Of a stretch of 64,000 bases of DNA, positions 18,159 to 27,063 are shown in pieces (position 1 is the stretch's first letter; each line of letters starts with the position of its first letter). The stretch covers positions 1-64,000 of the forward strand of contig CAYPID010000003.1 in the NCBI GenBank assembly GCA_964410725.1, given 5' to 3'. Below the pieces are notes generated by a model, which was given only the letters and a program-made list of their open reading frames with translations, was not told the DNA's origin and made no database searches. This stretch comes from CALAZP01 sp964410725. GTDB lineage: Bacteria; Bacteroidota; Bacteroidia; Chitinophagales; Saprospiraceae. The position numbers and the translations under genes are program-made.

Positions 18159-20126
18159 ATGGAAAATAAAAATCAACCCAAACCACCTAATAAAAATACT
18201 CCAAAATTCAATACCTTCTGGATTTATGGTGTTATCGCCTTGTTCCTTTTGGCCTTAAATTTTTATACCATGGCCAATTCTTCTAACGAACAGATTACCT
18301 GGAATAGGATAGAGGAAATGATACAAGATAGGGCTATTGATAAGCTAGTAATTATCAATCAGAAATTTGCCCACATCTACATAAAAGAAGACCTATTAGC
18401 AGACCCTAAATACAGCGATGCCGCCAAAAATAATATTGCAGGAGATGCGTATCATTATTGGCTGGAAATCGGATCCGTTGATGCCTTTGCCAACACTCTT
18501 AAGGAAGCGCAAGAAAATGCAAATGTCTCAAAAGACGATTTCATTTACCCGAGTTACGAGTCCAAACAAAATTGGTTAACCCCCATCCTTAGTTGGGTGC
18601 TCCCATTGGTAATAGTTATTGCCATTTGGTTTTTTATCATGAGACGAGTTAGTGGCGGAGCTGGTGGTCCAGGTGGCCAACTCTTTAATATTGGAAAATC
18701 TAAAGCGACCCTGTTTGATCAAAACAGTAAAGTGAATGTCACTTTCAAAGATGTTGCCGGATTAGATGAGGCTAAAGAGGAAGTAATGGAAGTTGTAGAT
18801 TTCTTAAAAAATCCAAAAAAATACACCGCCTTAGGCGGTAAAATTCCCAAAGGAGTCCTTTTAGTTGGCCCTCCAGGTACAGGGAAAACACTTTTGGCAA
18901 AAGCCGTAGCAGGCGAAGCCGGTGTGCCTTTCTTTTCAATCTCCGGCTCTGATTTCGTTGAAATGTTCGTAGGAGTTGGAGCCTCAAGGGTAAGAGATTT
19001 ATTCAAACAGGCGAGGGAAAAAGCGCCCTGCATAGTATTTATTGATGAAATTGATGCTATTGGTAGAGCCAGAGGCCGAAACAGTATTCAAGGCGGAAAT
19101 GACGAAAGAGAAAATACCCTTAATCAGCTCCTGGTGGAAATGGATGGATTCTCTACCGATAAAGGGGTGATTCTAATGGCTGCCACTAACAGGCCAGATG
19201 TTTTAGATTCCGCTTTGCTCAGACCAGGAAGATTCGATCGTCAAATTGGTATAGACAGACCGGACCTCAAAGGAAGAGCGGCCATTTTTAAAGTACACCT
19301 TAAGCAAATTAAAATTGCCGAGGAAGTCACAGCTGATGCGCTCTCTGAAATGACTCCGGGGTTTGCCGGAGCCGATATAGCTAATATCTGTAACGAAGCT
19401 GCCCTAATCGCTGCAAGAAGAAACAAGTCCGCCGTTGATATGGACGACTTCAATTATGCATTGGATAGAGTAATTGGTGGCCTAGAAAAAAGAAATAAAC
19501 TTATAGCCCCTGAAGAGAAAAAAATTATAGCTTACCACGAAGCTGGTCACGCTATTTGTGGGTGGTATTTAGAACACGCCTCTCCTTTAGTAAAAGTAAC
19601 TATTGTACCTAGAGGAATTGGAACCTTAGGATATGCCCAGTATCTTCCTAAAGAAGAATACATCACCAGGACAGAGCAACTATTGGATAGATTGTGTATG
19701 ACTTTTGGAGGCCGTGCAGCAGAAAAAATAGTATTTAATAAAATTTCAACAGGAGCCCAAAACGATTTAGATCAAGTTACCAAAATGGCCTATAGTATGG
19801 TAACCGTTTTTGGAATGAACGAAAACGTGGGGCAAGTTTCATTTCACGGATTACAAAGCGATTCTTTTCAAAAGCCCTATTCAGATGATACCGCTACACT
19901 TATTGACGAGGAAGTCCGTAAACTTTTAAATGAACAATATCACAGGGCTCAAAATCTTCTTCTGGAAAAAAGAAATGAACTAGAACTTTTAGCTAATCAA
20001 CTTCTCGAGAAAGAAGTCCTTTTGAAATCAGACCTCGAAGTATTAATTGGTCCCAGACCTTTTACTGAAAATGAAAAAAAGGCTATCCCTGAAACGGAAG
20101 AAAATACTGCAGTTACAAATTCTTAA
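18159..20126 (+). CDS. ftsH: ATP-dependent zinc metalloprotease FtsH
   Basis: Membrane-anchored AAA protease for damaged or regulatory membrane and cytosolic proteins, acting as a hexamer. Two membrane segments flank a periplasmic domain (residues about 20-40 and 128-150). The AAA module follows with GPPGTGKT at about 237, Walker B IVFIDEIDAIG and the second region of homology ATNRPDVLDSALLRPGRFDR. The zinc-binding HEAGH is at 460-464. At 655 residues the length is normal. A poorly conserved acidic tail ends the protein. It follows rsfS and stands 11 nt before a peroxiredoxin gene. Confidence 0.97.
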   Translation: MENKNQPKPPNKNTPKFNTFWIYGVIALFLLALNFYTMANSSNEQITWNRIEEMIQDRAIDKLVIINQKFAHIYIKEDLLADPKYSDAAKNNIAGDAYHYWLEIGSVDAFANTLKEAQENANVSKDDFIYPSYESKQNWLTPILSWVLPLVIVIAIWFFIMRRVSGGAGGPGGQLFNIGKSKATLFDQNSKVNVTFKDVAGLDEAKEEVMEVVDFLKNPKKYTALGGKIPKGVLLVGPPGTGKTLLAKAVAGEAGVPFFSISGSDFVEMFVGVGASRVRDLFKQAREKAPCIVFIDEIDAIGRARGRNSIQGGNDERENTLNQLLVEMDGFSTDKGVILMAATNRPDVLDSALLRPGRFDRQIGIDRPDLKGRAAIFKVHLKQIKIAEEVTADALSEMTPGFAGADIANICNEAALIAARRNKSAVDMDDFNYALDRVIGGLEKRNKLIAPEEKKIIAYHEAGHAICGWYLEHASPLVKVTIVPRGIGTLGYAQYLPKEEYITRTEQLLDRLCMTFGGRAAEKIVFNKISTGAQNDLDQVTKMAYSMVTVFGMNENVGQVSFHGLQSDSFQKPYSDDTATLIDEEVRKLLNEQYHRAQNLLLEKRNELELLANQLLEKEVLLKSDLEVLIGPRPFTENEKKAIPETEENTAVTNS

Positions 20127-20137
20127 ACATCAATCCC

Positions 20138-20605
20138 ATGAGTATTCAAATTGGTCAATTGGCACCTAACTTCACCCTTTACGATACCGACAAAAAGGAA
20201 GTTAGTTTAAAAGATTTTGAAGGTAAAAATCTTTTGATTTTATTTTTTCCCCAAGCTTTCACAGGTGTATGTACTACTGAATTATGTGCAATTAGAGATA
20301 ACTTGGCTGTTTATAATAATCTCCAATCAGAAGTTATAGCTATTTCTGTTGATTCCGTTTTTACGCTTAATCGATTTAAGGAAGACCAAAAGCTAAACTT
20401 TTCACTACTTTCTGACTTCAATAAGGAAGTGAGTAAATCCTATGGAGCTATATACGATGAATTTGTACTAGGGATGAAAGGAGTATCCAAAAGGGCAGCA
20501 TTTGTAGTAGACAGTAAAGGTGTCATCCAATACGCAGAAGTTTTGGAATCTGCTGGCGATCTTCCTGATTTCGAATCCATTAAAGAAACTCTTTCTTCAC
20601 TTTAA
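20138..20605 (+). CDS. Peroxiredoxin (AhpC/TSA family, AhpE/thiol-peroxidase type)
   Basis: Reduces hydroperoxides through a peroxidatic cysteine. The signature FFPQAFTGVCTTELCAIRD places the reactive Cys in TGVCT near residue 47 with a second Cys five residues on. Thioredoxin-fold strands and helices follow. The 155 residues fit a single-domain family member. It lies between ftsH and clpS with short gaps (11 and 10 nt), suggesting a stress-related transcript. A second peroxiredoxin of the Bcp class is at 33524-33979. Confidence 0.88.
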   Translation: MSIQIGQLAPNFTLYDTDKKEVSLKDFEGKNLLILFFPQAFTGVCTTELCAIRDNLAVYNNLQSEVIAISVDSVFTLNRFKEDQKLNFSLLSDFNKEVSKSYGAIYDEFVLGMKGVSKRAAFVVDSKGVIQYAEVLESAGDLPDFESIKETLSSL

Positions 20606-20615
20606 CAATTGATGG

Positions 20616-20900
20616 GTGGGCCAACCAAAACAAATAGAAGAAGATGAAACCATATCGCTGGTAGATGAAACTTCTGGTGCCAAACTATTAGTATATAATG
20701 ATGACCATAATACATTTGATTGGGTTATTAAGTGCTTTATTGATGTTTTAAACCATACCTTCGAACAAGCTGAACAACTAAGTCTTCTTATTCACCTTAA
20801 GGGAAAAGCTGTTGTAAAAACCGCATCTAAAAAAGAGTTACTCCCCAAAAAAGAGGCACTAATTGAAAGAGGTCTTTCAGCGGTAATTGAAGAGGAATAA
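20616..20900 (+). CDS. clpS: ATP-dependent Clp protease adaptor ClpS
   Basis: Adaptor that delivers proteins with N-degrons to ClpAP/ClpCP. The family core is visible as LLVYNDDHNTFDWVIKCFIDVL, where the N-D-D and following residues form the pocket for destabilising N-terminal residues. HLKGKAVVKTASKKEL follows. The start is GTG at 20616: an in-frame stop lies just upstream and the nearby ATG at 20612 is in another frame. The aat gene, which makes N-degrons, lies at 32832, so both halves of the Leu/Phe N-degron route are in the window. Confidence 0.9.
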   Translation: MGQPKQIEEDETISLVDETSGAKLLVYNDDHNTFDWVIKCFIDVLNHTFEQAEQLSLLIHLKGKAVVKTASKKELLPKKEALIERGLSAVIEEE

Positions 20901-20906
20901 GGGAAT

Positions 20907-21992
20907 ATGAAAATTTCACAGGTATCGATTATTAAAGAAAACCTAAATCTTTTAACACCTTATTCTATTGCCTACGAAACAATAGAATACGTCGAAAATA
21001 TACTTTTAGTTCTTGTTCTAGAGAATAAAGTTTACGGCATAGGAACTGCTTCCCCTGCCGCCTTTGTAACAGGTGAGACAATTAAAGCTAGCGTCAATAT
21101 ATTGGAGACCCAAATAGAACCTTTACTTCTGGGGGAAGACATTCGAGATTTCAATCGAATCCTAAATAATGTTCGTTCCGTTTTACAAAATTTTCCAGCA
21201 GCATTGGCGGCTGTAGATATCGCCTTACATGATTTATTTACAAAAGTCATTGATTGGCCTTTACACAAATTTCTAGGAAATCATAAACCATTAAAAATAC
21301 CAACCTCTGTTACTATTGGCATTACGGATACCTCACAGGCTATCGAACTGGCTAAGTATTGGGTAAGTAAAGGCTTCAAGGTCCTAAAAATTAAAACTGG
21401 CCAATCCTTAGAAGAAGATTTCGAGAGGCTAAAGAAAATTAGAGAAGCTATCGGTCCTAATACTCTTATTAGAATCGATGGTAACCAAGGCTATAATTCC
21501 ACAGATATTCCCCTTTTAACCCAAATCATTAAAGAATTACCGCTTGAACTGCTTGAACAACCATTTAAGAGAAATTCATCATCACTTAATCAGTTGTTTC
21601 CAAAAGAAATAATATCAATAATTGCAGCCGATGAAGAATTACACGGAGCGTCAGATGCCTTAAGATTGTCCAGTTCAACTGAATTAGATTTTGGGGTTTT
21701 CAATATAAAACTCATGAAGTGTGGTGGTATTAAACAAGCCTCTATCATTGGTAATATTGCGCTTACTAAAAATATAAAGCTTATGTGGGGTTGTAATGAT
21801 GAAAGTAGAATCAGTATAATGGCTGCTCTGCATGCTGCTAATGCTTTTGACAATACTCATTACTTAGATTTGGACGGCCATCTTGACCTAGGTATAGATT
21901 TTGTCAAAGAAGAAATAGAAGTTAAAGAAGGTTGCCTTTTATTAAAAAATTCACCTGGGTTAGGTTTCAATCTCCAAAAGAAATATCTATGA
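20907..21992 (+). CDS. dgcA: Dipeptide epimerase / N-acyl-glutamate epimerase (enolase superfamily, DgcA or YcjG type)
   Basis: Enolase-superfamily enzyme of the muconate lactonizing subgroup. Catalytic elements are visible: KVLKIKTG (KxK), RIDGNQGY and LLEQPF metal ligands, ADEELHG, and the second lysine in NIKLMKCGG. These match L-Ala-D/L-Glu epimerases, and 361 residues is normal. The next gene overlaps by 4 nt (ATGA) and encodes a DUF1611 protein. That pairing is the one described as dgcA-dgcN in marine bacteria, where DgcN acetylates D-glutamate and DgcA epimerises N-acetyl-D-glutamate. The alternative role is murein dipeptide recycling. Family assignment is firm; the substrate is inferred from context. 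Confidence 0.8.
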   Translation: MKISQVSIIKENLNLLTPYSIAYETIEYVENILLVLVLENKVYGIGTASPAAFVTGETIKASVNILETQIEPLLLGEDIRDFNRILNNVRSVLQNFPAALAAVDIALHDLFTKVIDWPLHKFLGNHKPLKIPTSVTIGITDTSQAIELAKYWVSKGFKVLKIKTGQSLEEDFERLKKIREAIGPNTLIRIDGNQGYNSTDIPLLTQIIKELPLELLEQPFKRNSSSLNQLFPKEIISIIAADEELHGASDALRLSSSTELDFGVFNIKLMKCGGIKQASIIGNIALTKNIKLMWGCNDESRISIMAALHAANAFDNTHYLDLDGHLDLGIDFVKEEIEVKEGCLLLKNSPGLGFNLQKKYL

Positions 21993-23059
21993 TAAAAAAT
22001 GCCTTGGTATTGACCAATGGAATGTTGGATACGGATTTCGCAAAAACGTGTCACGGTCTATTAAGAGGTTCTACCAAATTTAAAATTGTTGGAATTATAG
22101 ATAAAAAGCACATAGGAAAAGACCCCGCTTTTGCAATTGGTTCTAAAGATTCATTAAATATTCCAATTGTAGCATCAATAGAATCTTTTAAAAAAAATTA
22201 CGAAATAGAGATTGACTATGCAATTATTGGCATAGCCGTTCCTGGGGGGGAACTACCTATATCCTTAGAGAAAGAACTACTGTCTGCGCTTTCATCAGGC
22301 ATAAGTATAATTAATGGGTTGCATACCATATTATCCCAAAGGAAAGATTTTGTCTCCCTAGCAAAATCAAATAATTGTGAAATTATTGATATCAGAAAAC
22401 CTAAAGAATTTAACCAACTCTCATTCTGGTCTGGCCAAATAATGGAAATAGATATTCCAAAAATTGCTGTTTTAGGAATGGACTGTGCTGTCGGCAAAAG
22501 AACCACTTGTAAATTCCTTATGGACAGTTTAAATCAACATGGGATCAAATCCCAAATGATATACACCGGACAAACTGGATGGATGCAGGGTTCTCCTTTT
22601 GGATTTATTTTAGACAGTACACTCAATGATTTTGTAAGTGGAGAATTAGAAAAAGCAATATTGGAATGTTACCAACAATCCAAACCAGAATTAATTTTAA
22701 TAGAAGGACAATCGAGCTTAAGAAATCCATCTGGTCCTTGTGGGGCGGAATTGTTACTTTCAGCCAATGCTAAAGGTGTTATCTTACAACACGCACCGGG
22801 AAGAAAATTTTATGAAGACACTAACATCCCTATTGGCTCTATTTATGATGAAATAAAACTTATTGAATTATATGGTAGCAAGGTTATTGCTATTGCATTA
22901 AACGAAGAAAATTGTACAGATGAAGAAATGATATGGCATCAAAAAGAAATACACCACAATACCGGTTTGACTACCATAAGACCAATAAAAGAAGGGGTAA
23001 ATCAGTTAGTACCAGTAATTCGGAAATTTATTTGGGAAAGCGCCTCAGGTAGGACTTGA
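21989..23059 (+). CDS. dgcN: DUF1611 protein, probable D-glutamate N-acetyltransferase DgcN
   Basis: A 356-residue DUF1611 protein. The N-terminal Rossmann-like half (LVLTNGMLDTDFAKTCHGLLRG) is followed by a P-loop domain with GMDCAVGKRTTCKFL (Walker A-like), TGQTGWMQG and IEGQSSLRNPSGPCGAELL. The start at 21989 was chosen because it overlaps the epimerase stop as ATGA and gives the family N-terminus. Family members paired with a dipeptide epimerase were shown to act in D-glutamate catabolism, and I infer that role here. The last six codons and the stop are read from the antisense strand of a tRNA-Asn gene, giving an unusual tail ending SASGRT. Confidence 0.75.
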   Translation: MIKNALVLTNGMLDTDFAKTCHGLLRGSTKFKIVGIIDKKHIGKDPAFAIGSKDSLNIPIVASIESFKKNYEIEIDYAIIGIAVPGGELPISLEKELLSALSSGISIINGLHTILSQRKDFVSLAKSNNCEIIDIRKPKEFNQLSFWSGQIMEIDIPKIAVLGMDCAVGKRTTCKFLMDSLNQHGIKSQMIYTGQTGWMQGSPFGFILDSTLNDFVSGELEKAILECYQQSKPELILIEGQSSLRNPSGPCGAELLLSANAKGVILQHAPGRKFYEDTNIPIGSIYDEIKLIELYGSKVIAIALNEENCTDEEMIWHQKEIHHNTGLTTIRPIKEGVNQLVPVIRKFIWESASGRT

Positions 23060-23114
23060 ACCTACGACCTACGGATTAACAGTCCGCCGCTCTAACCAGC
23101 TGAGCTACTGAGGC
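23041..23114 (-). tRNA. tRNA-Asn (GUU)
   Basis: The minus strand folds as a 74-nt cloverleaf. The acceptor GCCTCAG pairs perfectly with CTGAGGC, the discriminator is G, the D stem is GCTC/GAGC, the anticodon stem-loop is GCGGA-CTGTTAA-TCCGT with anticodon GTT, and the T stem is GTAGG/CCTAC with loop TTCAAGT. CCA is not encoded. The 3' end overlaps the convergent dgcN by 19 nt. Confidence 0.96.
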
Positions 23115-23138
23115 ATTACCTTTTTGTAAAGGCGACTG

Positions 23139-23169
23139 CAAATTTATAACTTGGAAACCTATTTTGCAA
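23139..23169 (-). promoter_or_regulatory. tRNA-Asn promoter (Bacteroidota type)
   Basis: Minus strand TTG (23167-23169), 20 nt, TAAATTTG (23139-23146). The geometry is the same as at the rRNA promoter. Transcription would begin near 23132, about 18 nt before the mature tRNA. Confidence 0.6.
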
Positions 23170-23200
23170 TAAATTAAGTAAAATTTTTAAAATAATATTC

Positions 23201-24124
23201 ATGAGTCTTCTAACTGTTGGTACCGTTGCTTTTGATAATATTCAAACCCCTTTGGGTACTGCTGATAAAGTAGTCGGAGGTGCTGCGACATTTATTTCTC
23301 TGGCTGCCTCATATTTGACAGAATCTGTCAATCTGGTTTCCATTATCGGTGATGATTTCCCCGAATCCACACTTAGGGATTTAGAAAATAGGGGCGTCAA
23401 TATTGACGGGTTACAAATCATTAATGGGCAAAAATCTTTTTTCTGGTCTGGCAAGTACAAAAATAATATGAATGAAAGGGATACGCTCGATACCCAATTG
23501 AATGTTCTCGCGAATTTTGATCCAGTGCTCCCGGACCATTATAAAAATGCCAAATATATCATGCTGGGCAACCTTCAGCCCGAAGTTCAAATTAGAGTGC
23601 TAGATCAACTTGAAAGTAAACCAGATTTTATTGCTTTGGATACAATGAATTTTTGGATTGATAGTGCTTTAGAACCACTTAAAAATGTCCTCAAAAGGAT
23701 CGACGCTTTAATAATAAATGATGAAGAAGCTAGACAATTATCTGGCGAGTACTCCCTACTAAAAGCTGCTAATCTACTTTTAGAAATGGGCCCCAAATAT
23801 GTAATTGTTAAAAAAGGGGAACACGGTGCTCTTCTTTTTGACAAGGACAATATATTTTTTGCTCCTGCACTCCCCTTGGCTGAAGTTTTCGACCCAACAG
23901 GAGCAGGAGATACTTTTGCCGGAGGCTTAATGGGCTATCTTGCAAATACCCAAAATATAGATTTCGAAAATTTAAAAAGAGCCATTATTTATGGAAGTGC
24001 AATGGCATCTTTTTGTGTTGAAAAATTTGGAATTGAGCGACTTACCGAGCTAAATATTCAAGAAATTAATGAAAGAATTATGCGTTTTATTGCGCTTACC
24101 AAATTCGACGTTAACCTTTCTTAA
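23201..24124 (+). CDS. PfkB family carbohydrate/nucleoside kinase
   Basis: Ribokinase-fold kinase phosphorylating a sugar or nucleoside. The N-terminus has VGTVAFDNIQTP and GGAATFISLAASYL. The C-terminal PfkB signature is FDPTGAGDTFAGGLMGYLA with the catalytic Asp in GAGD near residue 239. YVIVKKGEHGALLF precedes it. At 307 residues the length is standard. Substrate cannot be read from the sequence. No sugar operon is adjacent; the gene is convergent with a nucleotidyltransferase and overlaps it by 4 bp. Confidence 0.88.
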   Translation: MSLLTVGTVAFDNIQTPLGTADKVVGGAATFISLAASYLTESVNLVSIIGDDFPESTLRDLENRGVNIDGLQIINGQKSFFWSGKYKNNMNERDTLDTQLNVLANFDPVLPDHYKNAKYIMLGNLQPEVQIRVLDQLESKPDFIALDTMNFWIDSALEPLKNVLKRIDALIINDEEARQLSGEYSLLKAANLLLEMGPKYVIVKKGEHGALLFDKDNIFFAPALPLAEVFDPTGAGDTFAGGLMGYLANTQNIDFENLKRAIIYGSAMASFCVEKFGIERLTELNIQEINERIMRFIALTKFDVNLS

Positions 24125-25026
24125 TCATTAGCCCACAAAGGTGCTTTATACACCCCTTGTTTGGTCAATTGTGCAAATGCTTCTTGCACAATTGGCTTAT
24201 CCTCCTTATAAGTCACTCCGTACCATTTTTCCTTATTGGGAATTACTTTCACCTTTGCTTTTCCAGTGTTAATTAAACTATTAATGACTAAGGGTATGAA
24301 AAACTCGGCTCTTGGATTAGTGGAATTTTCTTTAACAAATGTGACAAATTGGCTTTCAATGTGATTAAAAACAGAAGGATGAAATCCCCAAAAATTCATA
24401 GACACTAAAGTATTGTTTTCTAAAGGGACCAATTTGCCCTCCTCCTCAAAGTATACCCGGTTATCTCTGTAACCAACACTTGTTCGCTCTATGACCTCCG
24501 TTAACATAAGATTACTATTCATATTACAAACACCTCGAGAGACAGTGCCGTGTTCAGAGAGTGTCTGCAATAAATCATAACCTATCATACTGTAGTTTTC
24601 CTCATCGCACTCATTGATTAAAAATTTGGACATTTCTTCAAATGATAAATGACCATAGTAATCATCCGCATTAATAACTGCAAAAGGCTCTTTAATATGA
24701 TTCTTTGCTACCAGCACTGCATGTGCCGTTCCCCAAGGTTTTTCCCTTTCGGGAAAAGATGAAATACCATCAACCGGACTATCTATTTCTTGATATACAT
24801 AATCCACCGGGATATGCTTGGACAGTTTATCGCCTACATTTTCTTTAAAAACTTCAGAAATATTTTCTCTAATTATAAAAACTATCTTTCCAAAGCCGGC
24901 TCTAATTGCATCGTAAACTGAGTACTCTATTAAAGCTTCACCATGTGGACCAATACCATCAATTTGCTTCAATCCTCCATACCGGCTTCCCATTCCAGCT
25001 GCTAGTATTACTAATGTTGGTTTCAT
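24121..25026 (-). CDS. Sugar-phosphate nucleotidyltransferase-like protein
   Basis: NTP-transferase fold protein with the N-terminal nucleotide-binding motif LVILAAGMGSRYGGLKQ and the metal-binding aspartates in VINADDYYG. Such enzymes make NDP-sugars from a sugar 1-phosphate and an NTP. A lysine-containing VDGISSFPEREKPWGTAHAV segment is present. The 301-residue protein lacks the left-handed beta-helix found in GlmU. Start placed at ATG 25026, 2 nt after the preceding stop. It ends the nine-gene operon that begins at dtd. The precise nucleotide and sugar are unknown. Confidence 0.78.
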   Translation of the reverse strand: MKPTLVILAAGMGSRYGGLKQIDGIGPHGEALIEYSVYDAIRAGFGKIVFIIRENISEVFKENVGDKLSKHIPVDYVYQEIDSPVDGISSFPEREKPWGTAHAVLVAKNHIKEPFAVINADDYYGHLSFEEMSKFLINECDEENYSMIGYDLLQTLSEHGTVSRGVCNMNSNLMLTEVIERTSVGYRDNRVYFEEEGKLVPLENNTLVSMNFWGFHPSVFNHIESQFVTFVKENSTNPRAEFFIPLVINSLINTGKAKVKVIPNKEKWYGVTYKEDKPIVQEAFAQLTKQGVYKAPLWAND

Positions 25027-25028
25027 TA

Positions 25029-26411
25029 TCAATAGTTTTCTCCAGTTGCAAAATTGTTTTCTCTAAACATCCATTGACCTCTGGTAAAATCAGGAATAGA
25101 CATGCTTGCTCCACCTTGTTGAATGGACTGCTCAGATAAAGGGGTTATGACCATCCAAGTTGCAGCGTCGTAAACATCAATGGGAGCTGGACTATTTCTT
25201 TTCGCAGATTCAACAAAAGAATTTAAAAGGAAAAAATCCATTCCCCCATGGCCAGCTCCCATTGCCTTTTCCTCATATTTTTTCCACAGTGGATGATCGT
25301 ATTCTTTTAAATATGAATCAGCATCTTCCCACCTATGTGGTTCACTCATTCCTTCAATATGTAATGATTTATTAACATCCATCCAAATACCCTTTGTGCC
25401 CTGTACTCTAAATCCTAGAGAATATGGCCTAGGCAAATTGGTATCATGCATTAATAATATGGTTTCCCCATTGGTTGTATTTATCATAGTGGTAGTTACA
25501 TCACCTAATCTATATTCCAACTTTGCATTAGGATGATCTGGACCTCCTTGGGGATGATTCTTAACAAATTCACTTAATCCTCTTGCCTTAGACGACATAG
25601 AAGTAAGCTGCAATAACCTGTTTCCTTTATTGATGTTAATGTACTGGGCAACAGGTCCTATTCCGTGAGTCGGATATAAATCTCCATTTCTGTGCACAGA
25701 ATGTACAGTCCTCCAACTCGCTTCACTAAATCCCTTTTCCCCAAATTCAACACCTCCTTCAAATGGCTTATCTCCATTATTGAACTTGACGCCTCTTAGA
25801 TCATGTTGATATCCACATTGTAAGTGTACCATTTCCCCAAAAAGCTCCTTTCTCACCATATTCAAAATAGCCATAACATCTCTTCTATAACACACGTTTT
25901 CTAAGAAAAATAAATGACTACCAGTTCTTTCATGTGTGTTTACTAATTCCCAACATTCGTCTACTGAAAACGCTCCGCTTACTTCTACACCAACATATTT
26001 GCCAGCATTCATGCTATCAATAGCCATTTTAGAATGCCATCTCCATGGAGTCGCTATTATTACTGCGTCTATGTCCGATCTTTCTAACATTTCCAAATAT
26101 GCTAATGGACCATTAGTATAGTATACAGGTTGTTTAATTCCTCTTTTATCAAACATAGACTTGGTTCTATCAATCATAAACTGACTGATGTCACATACCG
26201 CCACAATTTCACAATCTTCCCTGTTTAATGCCAAACTAATATGACTCTGTCCTCTTAATCCAGAACCAATTATTCCTATTTTTAAAATTTCTTTTTCCTG
26301 ATTATCCTGAGAAACATATTCATTAGCTGTCAGATTACCGGGAACCGCTAGACCAGCCCCTGCCATAACTGAACTCTGCAAAAATGTTCTTCGATTTAAT
26401 TGCTTCTCCAT
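25029..26411 (-). CDS. Gfo/Idh/MocA oxidoreductase, GH109-like (alpha-N-acetylgalactosaminidase family)
   Basis: Begins with a twin-arginine type signal (NRRTFLQSSVMAGAGLAVPG), so it is probably exported folded with its NAD. The Rossmann motif GIIGSGLRGQSH is followed by VCDISQFM, VIIATPWRWHSKMAIDSM and ENVCYRRDVMAILNMVR. GYQHDLRG and YPTHGIGPVAQYIN come next. The ATPW-W-H and ENVCYRRD elements are characteristic of GH109 glycosidases, which remove alpha-GalNAc by an NAD-dependent redox mechanism. Length 460 fits. It starts immediately after the stop of the unknown membrane protein gene and is followed by a nucleotidyltransferase. Exact sugar specificity is inferred from the family. Confidence 0.82.
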   Translation of the reverse strand: MEKQLNRRTFLQSSVMAGAGLAVPGNLTANEYVSQDNQEKEILKIGIIGSGLRGQSHISLALNREDCEIVAVCDISQFMIDRTKSMFDKRGIKQPVYYTNGPLAYLEMLERSDIDAVIIATPWRWHSKMAIDSMNAGKYVGVEVSGAFSVDECWELVNTHERTGSHLFFLENVCYRRDVMAILNMVRKELFGEMVHLQCGYQHDLRGVKFNNGDKPFEGGVEFGEKGFSEASWRTVHSVHRNGDLYPTHGIGPVAQYININKGNRLLQLTSMSSKARGLSEFVKNHPQGGPDHPNAKLEYRLGDVTTTMINTTNGETILLMHDTNLPRPYSLGFRVQGTKGIWMDVNKSLHIEGMSEPHRWEDADSYLKEYDHPLWKKYEEKAMGAGHGGMDFFLLNSFVESAKRNSPAPIDVYDAATWMVITPLSEQSIQQGGASMSIPDFTRGQWMFRENNFATGENY

Positions 26412-27062
26412 TTAATCTATTTTTTTGTTTTTAAAATTAATTTTTTCGATTTGTTCTTTAATACTTAATTGCTCCATTAACACGCCAAAAATTACTATTG
26501 CCATAGCCGAAATAATTAGGATATACCTCGTCATTTCGAAAGTACTTAAATACGGTTCGTAGAATGGACGAATAAATAGCACTTCAATGCTTGAAATTAA
26601 TGCAGTTAACAGAATAAACAAAATGGCTATGGCCCTAATTTTTTGTACAAATCCTATTCTTTTATTCTTAATACATTTTTTTAAAAGTAATTTAACTTCC
26701 TTTTTGTCTGGACTAATCCTGTATAATTGAATCAAAATACTCTCTGCGCTAGATGTTAATCCAATATTATAAAAAGATGCAGCTCGTCTAAATAAAATTT
26801 TTGAATATAAATGATCCGGTACTCCATATTCCAAACTAATTGGTAATATCTCCAATGAAAATTTGATGTACCTCTGGTATTGTCCCGCCTCAAATAATGC
26901 ATCACAGAAATCCAACATAATTTCGTTGAATTCCCGGTCATTCAATTCCCTGATACCCTCCTCATTTTCCTGGAAAAAATGAATTACTTTACTATAATTA
27001 TTTCTTTCAATACTTATAAAGGATCGGTACAACTTAGAATATGCCAATATTGAATCCCCCAT
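26412..27062 (-). CDS. Unknown helical-repeat membrane protein
   Basis: I do not recognise this 216-residue protein. Residues 1-150 are predicted helical with TPR-like spacing (ILAYSKLYRSFISIERNNY, FCDALFEAGQYQRYIKFSLEIL, ILFRRAASFYNIGLTSSAESIL). Two hydrophobic segments follow (AIAILFILLTALISSIEVLF, YILIISAMAIVIFGVLM), then a short basic tail. This suggests a cytoplasmic helical domain anchored by a C-terminal hairpin. The start at ATG 27062 lies 1 nt after the nadK stop, and its stop abuts the next ATG without a gap, so it is firmly part of the operon. Confidence 0.7.
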   Translation of the reverse strand: MGDSILAYSKLYRSFISIERNNYSKVIHFFQENEEGIRELNDREFNEIMLDFCDALFEAGQYQRYIKFSLEILPISLEYGVPDHLYSKILFRRAASFYNIGLTSSAESILIQLYRISPDKKEVKLLLKKCIKNKRIGFVQKIRAIAILFILLTALISSIEVLFIRPFYEPYLSTFEMTRYILIISAMAIVIFGVLMEQLSIKEQIEKINFKNKKID

Positions 27063-27063
27063 A

